Below are positions 1 to 10,231 of a stretch of 64,000 nt of DNA, one piece after another. Where the stretch lies: NCBI RefSeq assembly GCF_016859285.1, contig NC_053421.1:831971-895970 (forward strand), given 5' to 3'. The DNA comes from Xiphias gladius (Eukaryota > Chordata > Actinopteri > Istiophoriformes > Xiphiidae). Positions within the stretch are counted from its first letter, which is position 1. Every line of letters starts with the position of its first letter. Made by a program: the position numbers and the translations under genes. The notes under the pieces were generated by a model. It did not search any database. It saw nothing but the letters and a program-made list of their open reading frames with translations, and was not told where the DNA came from.

Positions 1-1731
1 GATCATAAAGAATACTAAGGTCAAATTGTCCCAAAGCACCAAAAATAGTAAATTAGAAAAAAAAAAATCAAAATTTTTCATATTTTATTTGTTCAGTTTA
101 TTATTCTTTTAAGTTTTCTGTGTTTCTTTTCCCAACATGAAGGCCTAAATGCTGTTTCAAAGCCTTTTCCATGTTGCCAGGAACACAATTCTGGAGGGAA
201 ACACTGAACAGTTTATCTATTTCTTGGCTTAAAAGAAGTCCAATTTAAATATGTTTAAGTTTGATAAATTGTAGAATGGACATTCCTGAAGCTGTGGTTG
301 TTCTATCAGAGGTGGGGATTGGGGGGCTCTGCCTGCAGGACCAATCCTGGACCCCCCAAAAATGCAGTGGTAAAGTGAACTTTTTTAAATGACGTGGCCA
401 TATAATTTTTCATTCACTTTCCTAAAATGTGTGAAACACCACCCCTCTGTTTTATAACCATTGTTAAATGTCAGTCAATGTGTGTGGTCAAAACGATATT
501 AGCTACATAGTGGTGATGGAGTTCTGTATACAGACAAACAGCGGGGACAGAGCCTGCGTAAACTAGGATTTGTGCAGTGTTTCATTGATTGATTGTTCAC
601 CTGTGTAGAAGGTCTGCTAGTTGCTTTTGAGAGTTACTTCATCCTTGTTTCATTTGTTGGCTGAGCTGTACTAAAAGTAAGTAGGTTGCAGAAACTATAA
701 TATTTTAGGGTCTTGTAAGCTATTTTGTATGCTACGCATAAAGAGATGAGTGTGAAAATCATGAATTTGATGCAAGCATTGATATTTTTGATGTGAATAT
801 AAATGTTTAGATGTGTGATTATTTTTAGTGTGCAATCTTGCAGTATTCAATAGCCTACTGACCTGTACCTTTATGAGAGTATAAGCTTTGTAGCACTGTA
901 CTTTATATATTTCTGCCATATGTTAAGAAAATACATTGGAAATGTGTCATGTATCTAAAGTCACTTATCTATGATATGTTTCTTTTTGATGTGAACATAA
1001 ATCTGTCTTAAAGTATACTGATTTAATATTGTGTGGTTTGTCGTACATCACAATAGAATGATAGTATAAATTTGTCTTTGTTAACTTTGCTGGTAAAATG
1101 ACATATTATCGTACTTTACACTTTATTTATTTAGGTGACCTGTCTGACTTGGCATCGGAATCACTCCACTGCTAAAATCAGCGATTAGTTTCATAGTTGA
1201 TTTAACTGGCCCCTATGAAACAAAAGCTGGACCCAGACTGGCCTCACTGTGGTGGGCTAGAACCGTCACTGTCCTCAAGGTTACTACAACTGCCAAATTC
1301 TCAGAAATAGTAACAAGGACATGACCTCAGATCCCCAGTCGTAGGTATGGCCCTGATTGCAACTTCTTAAAGTTACTTAACTTAACTTTGTTAAGTTACT
1401 TGCAAATCCACAGTAAGACACAATTTCAAGTGCCATGTTGGTAGTAGAAGTATACAGTGTACAGGGAGAATTGTTGTGTATAAAATAGTAGTTATGCCCT
1501 TCATTGTTTCATGTGCTTATTAGCGGTTGTATCACAGCAGTTTGGTAACAGTCACATTCTTTGGAGAAACATACTCCAGCCTAACACAGCTATTCCTCAG
1601 TCAAACTTGCACATATAGTATCCCATGCTAACAGTGATGAGTATCTAGCAGTCTCCCCACTGTTTTCCTGTGCCCTCAATTTCCTTATCTTATTCACCAA
1701 TAAAATGAAAAGCAGATCACATCCTCCTCCT
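1..1731. other. AT-rich flank without a recognised gene
   Basis: No open frame here looks like a conserved protein. The stretch lies downstream of the CALHM5-like exon 2, so its right part may include the old 3' UTR of that gene. I see no RNA gene and no clear transposon end. Confidence 0.5.
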
Positions 1732-2115
1732 CTAGCTCATCTCTTTTCCATACTCGAAGTCAATGACAGGTCTCTTCTCTGGTGTGCTGTCCCTGTCTGT
1801 CCTGTCCATGTACCACTGCAGGGTGCTGTAATACTGCTCGCTCCTGGAAAAGGTGTAGTGTGCAGAGATCTCCTCCCATGCCTTATGGTTGGGGAAAGGA
1901 AATGGATGAGGGTCCTTATTCTCAAAGGTGCTCTGCAGGTTTCTCTTGGCCAGCTTGGTTTCATAGTTCACAGCAAAGGTGTCAAAATGCTCCTTCTCCA
2001 CATAGCTTTCGAAAATGTGAGCTGCAGGTAGCTGACTTTGGGAGCAACAGTTTTTGTAGCAGGTACTCAGGAGGCCAACGATGGCAGAGATAATGATAAT
2101 ACAACAGCCCAGGAT
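1732..2115 (-). pseudogene. calhm5: CALHM5-like exon 2, open frame of a decayed gene
   Basis: This is the C-terminal half of a calcium homeostasis modulator (CALHM) channel. The exon opens after a good acceptor (TGTCTGCAG, cut before 2115) and runs 127 codons to a TAG at 1732-1734. It starts with 'ILGCC', the place where CALHM exon 2 normally resumes. A hydrophobic fourth transmembrane segment (about residues 1-20) follows, then a Cys-rich juxtamembrane stretch and the cytoplasmic helical domain with family motifs 'LAKRNLQSTFENKDPHPFP' and 'EQYYSTLQWYMDR'. Resemblance is closest to CALHM5. The frame is undamaged, unlike exon 1 about 8 kb upstream on this strand. The ERV lies between the two exons. 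CALHM proteins form large-pore oligomeric channels in the plasma membrane; whether this exon is still expressed cannot be told from sequence. Confidence 0.75.
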
Positions 2116-2769
2116 CTGCAGACATACAGGAACAATATAAACCGATGCTCACTAAACAAACACTATGGAATGACACTTGGCAATGCGTCTATTATATTTA
2201 AATAAATACAGATAATATATAATTCCATATTTAACATCCCCTACACTGATAAGGGTGTTTAAAGGCTGATGTTCATACTTTCACTGAAACTGCCCATAGG
2301 CGTTATTGTGCTATTGGTAATTATATTAAGACTTGACCATTTTTTAAATAGGTAATCCCAAAAACCACTAATCTTAAGTGTTTTTCCAGGACTGTTTTCT
2401 TTCTATGGTGTAGGGCAGTGGGATTTAAAAGATACATCCACAGACAATAATTTTACAAAATAATCTTAACTCAAGGTCCCCTCACTAGCATTTTGTCTGG
2501 AGCTTTTCACTATATCTGTGAGTTTGTAAAATCTGTGGGAAATCAACTCTCTGTATGCGGCAACTAGTGACTGAAAGGCAGCCCATTAAGACTACATGTT
2601 AACCAGCAGTCACTTCCAAATAATTTCCAAGCTGCTGATTTTATAACCATATGACATCGTCTGACAAAATTAGCATACACATAATTTAAAGACAACAGCT
2701 GTCCTTTGATTTCAGCTATATTTATTTGTAAAATTATCATTCAGAGGGAACGTTAAAAACTTATTCACG

Positions 2770-3012
2770 TCTCTGCCAGCCGCTGGGTGGTCAATTTAAT
2801 GAGACACATAGGGAGGTAAGCCTGCGGAGGGAAAGCCCAGCCTTGCACTCGCGGGAGAAAATACTTGCAACTATCTTATACAGAAAGTAGCTAACATTTG
2901 TCCAAAAAGTTACTAGATTGTCTCAAAGTGCTTTGGTAAAGAAAAGTCACTAAAAATATGTTAAAAGTTGTTAAATCTAGTGAAAAAGGCGTTAAGTTGG
3001 CAACACTGCCTG
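2770..3012 (-). repeat. Candidate non-autonomous DNA repeat ending in CAGTGTTGCCAAC
   Basis: On the minus strand a block begins 'CAGTGTTGCCAACTTAACGC' near 3008. It continues with the pyrimidine-rich pattern (TAGATTTAACAACTTTTA, TAGTGACTTTTC) that I associate with a dispersed animal repeat of this start sequence. The other end, near 2775, is uncertain and I could not confirm inverted termini. It abuts the truncated end of the ERV, which may explain the missing 3' LTR. Confidence 0.3.
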
Positions 3013-3156
3013 TAAACACCCCCCAGATAATGCAATAGAAACTGTTTGCACCAACTGATTTTGAAAGAGCCAATGCTGGAAACTCCAACACTTAGTCATG
3101 TGGATTTGTGGTGATAAAGCATACTTATTTCCGCCATATGGATGGACCGGATGCTG

Positions 3157-5557
3157 TTACATGGCAAGATTAAAGCTTCCATATGAAGTTTTGGCGGTCC
3201 AGAAGGGACAAGCACCTGATGTCACACCTATAGTCACATTTGCAGGCAAAGTTTGGTTCTTTACCATCAAAATTTTACTCTGTTTGCGGTGTGGTGTATG
3301 AAAGGTCACTGTATACAAACCATCAACAGTCTTGTGTTCACGCCCATCAAATTGTATCATATATTTATCACAGTCTGCTATTCCCGTAAACATACCAGGG
3401 CCATTAGTTGTTTCATTCGAACAAAAACAGTCTTCAGTCTTTACAGGTGTCGCTTCCTGTCCATCAGGAACTGCTGTTGTCACATCCTCATGTTTGTCGA
3501 GTAAATTTAAATATGGCAAGTTTCTCAACCAAGAGCAGTCAAATTTGGGTCTAAACAGATGTACTGATAAAGCCATAACTCTATCTTCTCTTGACATCTG
3601 CTGATACAACAGCCATGATAGTGCATAAGATTGACACTTAGGAAGCAGCGGTTCTTGTACTGTCTCCATAATTGCAGGCCATGTGCCTGGTGGTGAAATT
3701 ATCACCACACATGGGCAATTCATGTCCTTAACCGATCTTACGGAATGAATCAACTGTTGAAACCGCAAATTTCTACCTGCCCATGGGTCTGAAATTTGTA
3801 ACACAGAGGAGTCAAATCCATATGCTTTCCACGTAGTTTCTCTGTTCTGTAATGCTCGATAGGATTCAGTCATGTCGTCTGGTGTCCGGTCAAGGTCAGT
3901 CCTCTGAGTTGTTACAGACGAGTTTACATCAGTGTTGTCCACTATTGGTTCCCGAATTCCAGATCTCTTACTACTACTGTTCAAGCTAACCTCTATTCGC
4001 AACATAGGCTTTTGAGTCCCATTAACAAATTCCTCAGGTGCCAAAAGTGCCATAACAGGCGTCTGTGTCCTGTTTACGAGTTCAGTCAATGTTTTATTTG
4101 TGGCTGCCCCTGTCCCAACTTTACTTGTAGAATTTCCCAAAATAACAGACGTTTGAGTTGCCACCACTATTTATCCCCTTCTGAGTCGTAACTAAAGTAA
4201 CAACCAGAGTTTTCATCTTGAGACTCTTACTCACTTCTGGAACTAAAGTAGTATGTATCACCTGTTTGCTATATATCCCCTTTGTAGTTGGTGTGGTGAG
4301 TTGCTTCTGAACTTTTCTAACAAATGTGGATACTTGAACAGGAATAAAACTTATTAACACAAGTGTCACTTTGCGAGTTACATATCCCTCTATCCAATAG
4401 TTTCAAAATGATACAAATTTTAAGTGTGGTTCATAATAAGTACATGTATATTCCCCTTGATCTTCCCATATAGCATTTCTCAAGACAAGCAAGCAATCAC
4501 CCTCTATTTTCATCCACTTCATGTCATTGTACAATACATACTTCCTTCGATCATGAGGCACAATGTCGACATCAGGTCCTATTAACACTATGTCTTCATT
4601 GTGACTATTTTTCCACTTAGGAGGATTATTGCCTCCAACGTTCCATTTACCACATTGATATGGAAGATGAGTCACACTGCCTAAATTTACCCTAATCACA
4701 GAGTTCGAAGAAGTTGGTGTCGGTGAAGTCATCCGAAGTGCAACTGTTAAGAGCGATGCATTTGTACTTTCAGTAAACTTCAGAACTGGAGGGAGAGGTT
4801 TCTGTTCCTTTTTCCCAGTTTCCGGCCGGAACGTTGACATTGTAGTTGTTAATTCTCCTACCTCTTTAACAACTTGAAGTTGTGTGGTCTTACTTGCATT
4901 TATTACTACTAAAGTCACTATCCTAGTTCTAAACCCTGTCTCTGACCCCTCACTCTGAACTTGTGAATCATAATAAGAACACCTATAATCACCTTGATCC
5001 TCTCGCTGAAGCCCTCGTACATAAAGGCTACAGTCACCTTCAATCTTTATTCTCCTCTGATCATTAATTAACACATACTTCCCTACTGGTGATGCTCCCA
5101 ACAGATCAAGAACCTTGCCATGGTTATCTTCCCACTGAACTCTGAATTTCCCTTCGCCAGTAATCTCTCTTGTACAATGACATGGGAGCTGAACTGACTT
5201 TCCCAAAGGCACTTCAACCCTAGTTCTCGTAATGTCTTGGTATGACCCTTTTCCGAACTGGCCTTGGACTCCTTCGTCTGACTGAATCCCTGGATTCCCC
5301 TGAAGCGGTCTCACAGCCCTCTGGTGTCTTTGATGCATCATGCCCCACAGAAATGGGTTCTGCTGTTTCTGGGACATATTGGAAATCAATGTCATCAAAT
5401 TTTCTTTCCTGTTCATTGACTGCAAAGTCATCCCTGGCATCATCAGAAGTGTACTCAAGGTCATCACCATTGTCCCCAAAATGGACAATCTCCACCTCAG
5501 GCCCTTCAGCCTGGAGGTCTTCATGGACCTCTGCTCCTTCTGCATGTCGTTCCACAT
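3157..5557 (-). pseudogene. ERV env-position ORF with two Ig V-like domains, broken
   Basis: The frame opens at 5557, overlapping the end of pol in another frame. It has a hydrophobic, signal-like stretch near residues 24-45. Two related Ig V-like domains follow. The first (about 5222-4900) has a B-strand 'VQLPC', a core Trp, and the F-strand 'EDQGDYRCSYYD'. The second (about 4700-4360) has 'THLPYQC', a core Trp and 'EDQGEYTCTYYE'. Both carry 'KIEGDC' just before the F strand. A single stop at 4403-4405 falls before the G strand of domain 2, after which the same frame continues to 4121. A frameshift near 4170 then leads to 4167-3157, a region with about eight N-glycosylation sequons, several Cys and a TAA at 3155-3157. 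No transmembrane subunit with fusion peptide and heptad repeats is visible. Ig folds are not usual in retroviral surface proteins. A separate accessory gene fused by position is the alternative. Confidence 0.65.
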
Positions 5558-5843
5558 TTTCTTCCGGCTTTCTTAAGCCTTCAATATTTCTGCTTTGTTA
5601 GCACGGCGCCTCTTCTCTAGGCGCTTTGACACAATGCAATAAATTATACCACGTCGGAGATCCTTTAACCTGGACCGCAGTTCCAGTACTGTGAACAACT
5701 TCAAACGGTCCTTCATGTCGTTCGTTAAACCACTTCCTTCTAAACACCTTCACGAACACGTTGTCTCCAGGTTGTGTTCCTCTTTTGCTCATCAAGCCTC
5801 TCTTGCACTTCTTCCTAGGTTGCCTCGACCTCTTCCTCTCCAT
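5223..5843 (-). pseudogene. ERV pol remnant: integrase C-terminal domain and acidic tail
   Basis: The 5598-5843 frame carries the retroviral integrase C-terminal signature: 'GDNVFVKVFRRKW', a 'GPFEVV' turn, 'TAVQVKG' and a 'TWYNLLHCVKAP' end. A TAA at 5598-5600 interrupts it. The same frame then reopens (5555-5220) as a very acidic tail that finishes in a basic 'RRRSPRPVRKR' run, typical of the C-terminal ends of retroelement pol proteins. The env-position frame overlaps this tail by about 300 bases. Protease, RT, RNase H and the integrase catalytic core are missing, so no integration or replication function remains. Confidence 0.7.
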
Positions 5844-7678
5844 ATCTGTGGTTGACCAAATACAGGTTGTGGGCAGGAAGCAATGGGAGCAACAGATGAC
5901 GGCTGGGCTGGTTGAAACTGGATCTGATCCGGCGGCAGTTGTGGTGATGGTTGATTTAGTGGAGGTTGATTCTGAATAACCAAAGCCTGCTTCTTTTCTT
6001 TCTTCTTATTATCCACCAGCTGTATTTGATTAAGTTCTCTGAGAGTCTCCTGGTCCTGTTCTTTCTGGTCATGCTCCTTCTTCCGATATAGCTCCACTTG
6101 ATGTGCTATATGATCCGTGTAGACACCCTTTGCCATGCTTCCAACACCAACCACCTCTGCAATTTGCTCCTCACTGGTACGGGCAACCCCTTCTGTATTT
6201 TCACTCGCAAAATTGATTGCTCCATCTGATTCAAATCCAGGTCATTTCCTGTGACATTTCTCCATACTTGATGGGCCCTTGACACATAAGCCCTTGGATT
6301 CTCTTCCTGTCCGAGTGGTTCAATAAGGATATTATCAGGATGTACATTTGTTGGAAATGTATCTCTCAGTGCTCTCCAAATACGACCTCTATTTGCAGCA
6401 AACAACCTGGATCATTCACAGAAGTTCCCACATATCGATTTAGTCCTGCTTTCTGTAAAATCTCTTCCATACCTTGGACTCCAATGAGGTTAGCCAAAAG
6501 TCTCTTAATATCTCCTATGGCACACTTGTGTTCCCACCATAATCTCTTCTAACTTTTAAATCCAAGGATGCACTCCATCTTGAAGAGTAGGTAACTTCTC
6601 AAGTATGTCTGACATATCTGTATTCTGCCAGGGTTTATACTCCAGATTCTGTCCTCGAATAACCACTGGACACATCTTATCTGGTGACTTTCCCCTTCTT
6701 GGGCGTAATGAATATTTCATAGTGTCTGACTTTTTAAAGTCTTTCTTCCGTAATTCTTTCTTAGCTATCTGCAATTCCTGTAATTGATTCTCCAGTGCTT
6801 CCCGATTTTCTAGACTGGTAGAATTGTTTATGTCAATAAGACATTGATCGATATGTTCCTCAACCTCTCTTAAGGTCTGCCATCTGTCTTCTCCATATCT
6901 GGTACTGGATGCCCTTGGGAAAAACCCTGTTAAAAACGATGGACCCTTGCTCTCCGAGTCTCCATCACTGTTTCCATTCTCACTTTCATTGGAGCTGTCA
7001 TCTCCTCGGTCCTTTTTCCTCCGTGTTTTGACTCCTCTTCTCTCAGCTTTAGCAGGTATCCGTCTGACTGCTGGGTCATATCCACCCATATTTTCATCCA
7101 AATCACTCTGATCATCATTTCCAATTTCCATCATCTTGATCCTTATTCCCCCCTTAGTTTCCAAACGAGCCGTTTTCTTTTTACTTTTGGTGTTTGGATA
7201 CATCTTTATGGTTGTTTCCGCTCTTCCTGTTTCTATTATTCGCTCATTCTCATCTGTAATGTGATAGTTACCCTCCTGACTAATCACTGGAAGTTGGGGA
7301 TAAATCTCCTCAAACTTCACCTCCTTCTCATAAGGTGAGGGTTTCTTTATTGGGGCCGTATGTGAGAGTGGTGTATTAGTTTCTGCCATTCATTTTTCTA
7401 TTTCCTTTTCATTCTTCTCTATTTCTTCTGCGCCTTTCTCCCTCTTATCTTTTGTGGCTTCCAATAATTTCTGTCCCTCATTTTCAAATAACTGGAGAAT
7501 GCCAAGCTCTTGTTTGACTTTTTTCTTTGCGTTTTTATCCCTTCTTACCTTTCTTCTGATCCGCCTTATATGTGGATATAAGCACCTGCATTGTTTTAAT
7601 TACATCTGGGTTGAGTGTCCCTTCCACTTGCCAAGGTTGGTCGATTTCAAGCCAACGCTTATGCCACTTTTCTGACAT
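5792..7678 (-). pseudogene. ERV gag remnant (matrix and capsid regions), frameshifted
   Basis: A start at 7678 ('MSEKWHKRWLEIDQPW') opens a matrix-like segment with a frameshift near 7540. The longest open piece (7389-6556) is a polar linker leading to the capsid start ('CPVVIRGQNLEYKPW', then 'LPTLQDGVHPWI'). A shift after 6556 moves capsid to the next frame, seen again at 6405-6106 ('NPRAYVSRAHQVWRNVTG'). A second shift near 6150 leads to a Gln/Pro-rich tail ending in 'GRGRGNLGRSAREA' at 5792. A zinc-knuckle nucleocapsid is not present; the sequence jumps to the integrase tail instead. The pattern fits gamma-like retroviral Gag. Confidence 0.7.
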
Positions 7679-8122
7679 TTTTTCTACACCTTTAATAAGG
7701 GGATTACTCTTCCCTAGGCGCTAAATGAGTGATTGCTTTCGAAGTATTAGGGTCCTTTGTAATATGTGGGGGCATTGTAATAGCGTCCTTTATAGTCCCT
7801 TATTATAAATCAAATCAAATTTTTTAAAGTTTATTTAGGTTATTCCTCTCTTCAGTTTCCTATTTAAAGTAATTATAAACCACTATATTGCCACAATCAG
7901 TAACAAAAAGTGAAATAAATTTGCCAACTTCAGAGCATCAAAAGTCTTATTTTAATTTATTTCATTCTAATAATATCTTAAATCTCCAAGTTATTCTACT
8001 TTAAATAGACTCACATGTCTTTAAAGACTGTCCATTTACTCTAAGCTCCAGTTCGTCAGTTTTTTCTTTTTTTTCCCCCCAGTCTCTAACCAAGAGGGAA
8101 GGGAGGGTGCAGCGCTCTCCCA

Positions 8123-8164
<42 letters not shown>

Positions 8165-9620
8165 GAGAGACAAAGAGTAAAAACAGAGAAAAACTACACG
8201 CTCATCAATCAATTAATCGATCCCTCATCAAAACCAAAATACGTGTTTTAGTATTGGTAATTTTATCAGAAGGTTATCTTTCCCTTCCTATCTTATTTCT
8301 TGCACATTCTTGTGCACACAAAACATCCTCACTGTTCTCCCTACTTTTTTCACAATAAAAATGTTCTTCTCAAGGGCTCATATATGTAATTGTAACAATT
8401 TTAGTCCCCTTAAAGACTCATAGGTCATTAGTTTCAAACGTCCTTTCAAAGAGGCTCATGATTTTTATCAAAACTTCCCCCTGAAAGAGGCTTATATATA
8501 TTTAACATTAAAAAGCAAACATATCTTGCCTTATGAATCAATAAACCACTTATTCTCAACCACAACCTATGTGTGACTGTCGCACATGAACCTTCCACAA
8601 GAAGTCACACGCAGCTGAAACACCACTGACACACCACGCAGCAGACACACACACACACACAGATCAATCATTGAGCAAACAAAGACACAGAGCAGATTAC
8701 ACCAAACAGAAGCTCACAACGAACTCAATCATCATCCCAAATTTCTCAAAGTTAACTCATTCATACTTTTCCGTACTAAATGCGCATTTTTGCCGCTCAC
8801 GTTTCTCTTTTTTCCCAACTTTATGCTACCTTAATGAGATGCAGACATTTCAATGAGAGGCTGCTTCAGACATTGTTCGTCAACAAATGTTCGAGTGGGA
8901 GCTTACAATTGAGTTTTCTAATTCTGCACCTCCAGTTCTTAGAACTGACCTGAGACATCCCCTAGTGACATCCCAGGTTTTATGGCCCGTCTAACACCGC
9001 CTTCCTAAGGGGTTCATCCGAATCTGCGGCTTAACCTCTATATTTCCTCTTTTTTCCTTTACATTACCTCTTTTACCATGTTACTTTTACTTTATTTAAT
9101 TTCTCCTAATTCCTCCGGACCCGGAGTTATGTTTCTAATTTCCAGTAAAATTCCACTATTCTTTAAAAGCCAACTTTCACGCAGCGGATAGTACGCATGT
9201 CTTACCGTTAAGGAAGATAAGGGCCCTGTCTTCATTAATCTCGCATGGCGTTTATTTAGCACACTTTACCTCTACTAATTAGGCTATTCTACCGTTTCCT
9301 ACTTTAACTTCTTATTGTCTTTTTATGTCTTTCCTTCTTTAACTTCTTATTTTCTTTACGTCTCTACTACACTACTCCCCCCTTTTTCGTCACCCTAGCA
9401 GCGCAACAAAACGAAAATTAGAACGGAGCACCGAACCAAACATAAACACATCATGAGAGGCACACACAAACGATTCTTTGCAGTGTGACCAACCAGCAAA
9501 TACAACAGCCTCAACGAACAAAAACCAGCACCCAAGGAACGTGAGGAATGCTCACCTTAACTGCCAGCGTGGAGCGGGAGTCGGAGCGCTGATGCTAGTG
9601 AAGATGCTGCAGGCACAACA
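7679..9620. other. Presumed ERV leader, AT-rich, with short microsatellites
   Basis: Nearly 2 kb between the putative primer-binding site and gag shows no conserved frame. It has a (CT)n/(CA)n run at about 8129-8166 and a short (AC)n at about 8646-8660. This is long for a retroviral leader, so it may contain unrelated insertions or host intron sequence. Confidence 0.4.
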
Positions 9621-9647
9621 CGACCAAGTTCGTGACGCCAAAATTCT

Positions 9648-9985
9648 TGTAGTTTATTAGATGGTGTTGATGATGTGAAGAGGATGAAGGAGACTCCGCT
9701 GACACGCGTCTTGATTGCATATAAAGGTTTATTACAAAGAAGTACAGCGTCAAGTCAAGCATTTGCAGATCTTCTTGTGAGAGGGTGTGAAGGATGAACC
9801 ACTCTGAAAATCAGTCTTGACCGCCGACTCGTAAATAAGGCAGCTGTTTTCCTAAAAACTGTCACTAACGTATGGTTTCATTCACAAAACATAAACTTTC
9901 TTATCCAAACTGTGAGGCACCCTCTGAGGACATTTGACCTAGGGCCTCTATATAAACATAGCTCTGCATATATAAACATACACCC
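9648..9985 (-). repeat. Candidate 5' LTR of the ERV
   Basis: On the minus strand there is a TATA-like 'TTTATATAGAGG' (about 9943-9955), an AATAAA at about 9725-9735 and another close to 9655. A 'TTTGGCGTCACGAACTTGG' primer-binding-site-like sequence follows (9623-9641). This order (TATA, polyadenylation signal, PBS) is what a 5' LTR should show. No matching second LTR is seen, so the edges are guesses and the matching tRNA is not identified. Confidence 0.4.
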
Positions 9986-10231
9986 CACTAAATATAATAT
10001 TATTAATGAGAATGTAATAATTGAAGCAGTGCATATTGAGCAGGATCATGGGGCCAGTATGTGGTTTGCAGTTACAGATCAAGACTGCAGCACTAGGGGC
10101 AGAAATACCTGCAGAAAGCAAAAGGAGGAGGGAGGAGAGATGCGAGAAAGCACAAAACTAGGGGAGAGAGAAGTCAAGTTACTAACAAGCATTGATGGGA
10201 TATTAGTGTATATGGACTGGATACAGTTTGG
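9985..10231 (-). mobile_element. 3' end fragment of the LINE family seen at 14.6 and 47.5 kb
   Basis: On the minus strand this segment follows the 3' part of the LINE at about 17213-17465. Shared blocks include 'CATCAATGCTTGTTAGTAAC' versus the same with a few changes, 'CCTAGTTTTGTGCTTTCTC', 'CTGCAGGTATTTCTGCCCC' and the AT-rich tail 'AATTATTA...TTATATTTAGT'. It begins inside the CALHM5-like exon 1 and truncates it. It lacks the 27-base segment found in the 14.6-kb copy at 17263-17289. Confidence 0.75.

Larger units (their letters stand above)
3157..9985 (-). mobile_element. Degenerate endogenous retrovirus between the CALHM5-like exons
   Basis: Read on the minus strand, the order is a possible 5' LTR (about 9985-9648), a primer-binding-site-like segment, a long leader, gag, a pol C-terminal remnant and an env-position frame. 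Each protein block has stops or frameshifts, so this is an old copy. Protease, reverse transcriptase, RNase H and most of integrase are absent: gag runs straight into the integrase C-terminal domain near 5800. No second LTR copy is visible below 3157, so the 3' end is lost. The integrase tail resembles the gamma-like/ERV1 type of vertebrate retroviruses. Subfamily is not assignable by eye. Confidence 0.75.

Noticed and set aside
1705-2093. Plus-strand frames opposite the CALHM5-like exon 2
   Set aside because: They are antisense shadows; the minus strand has the conserved CALHM wording and the splice acceptor.
5242-5601. Plus-strand 119-codon frame within the ERV
   Set aside because: It is antisense to the pol tail and env-position overlap and has no independent signal.
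9478-9660. Small plus-strand protein next to the LTR
   Set aside because: It overlaps the primer-binding-site-like segment on the other strand and has no conserved wording.
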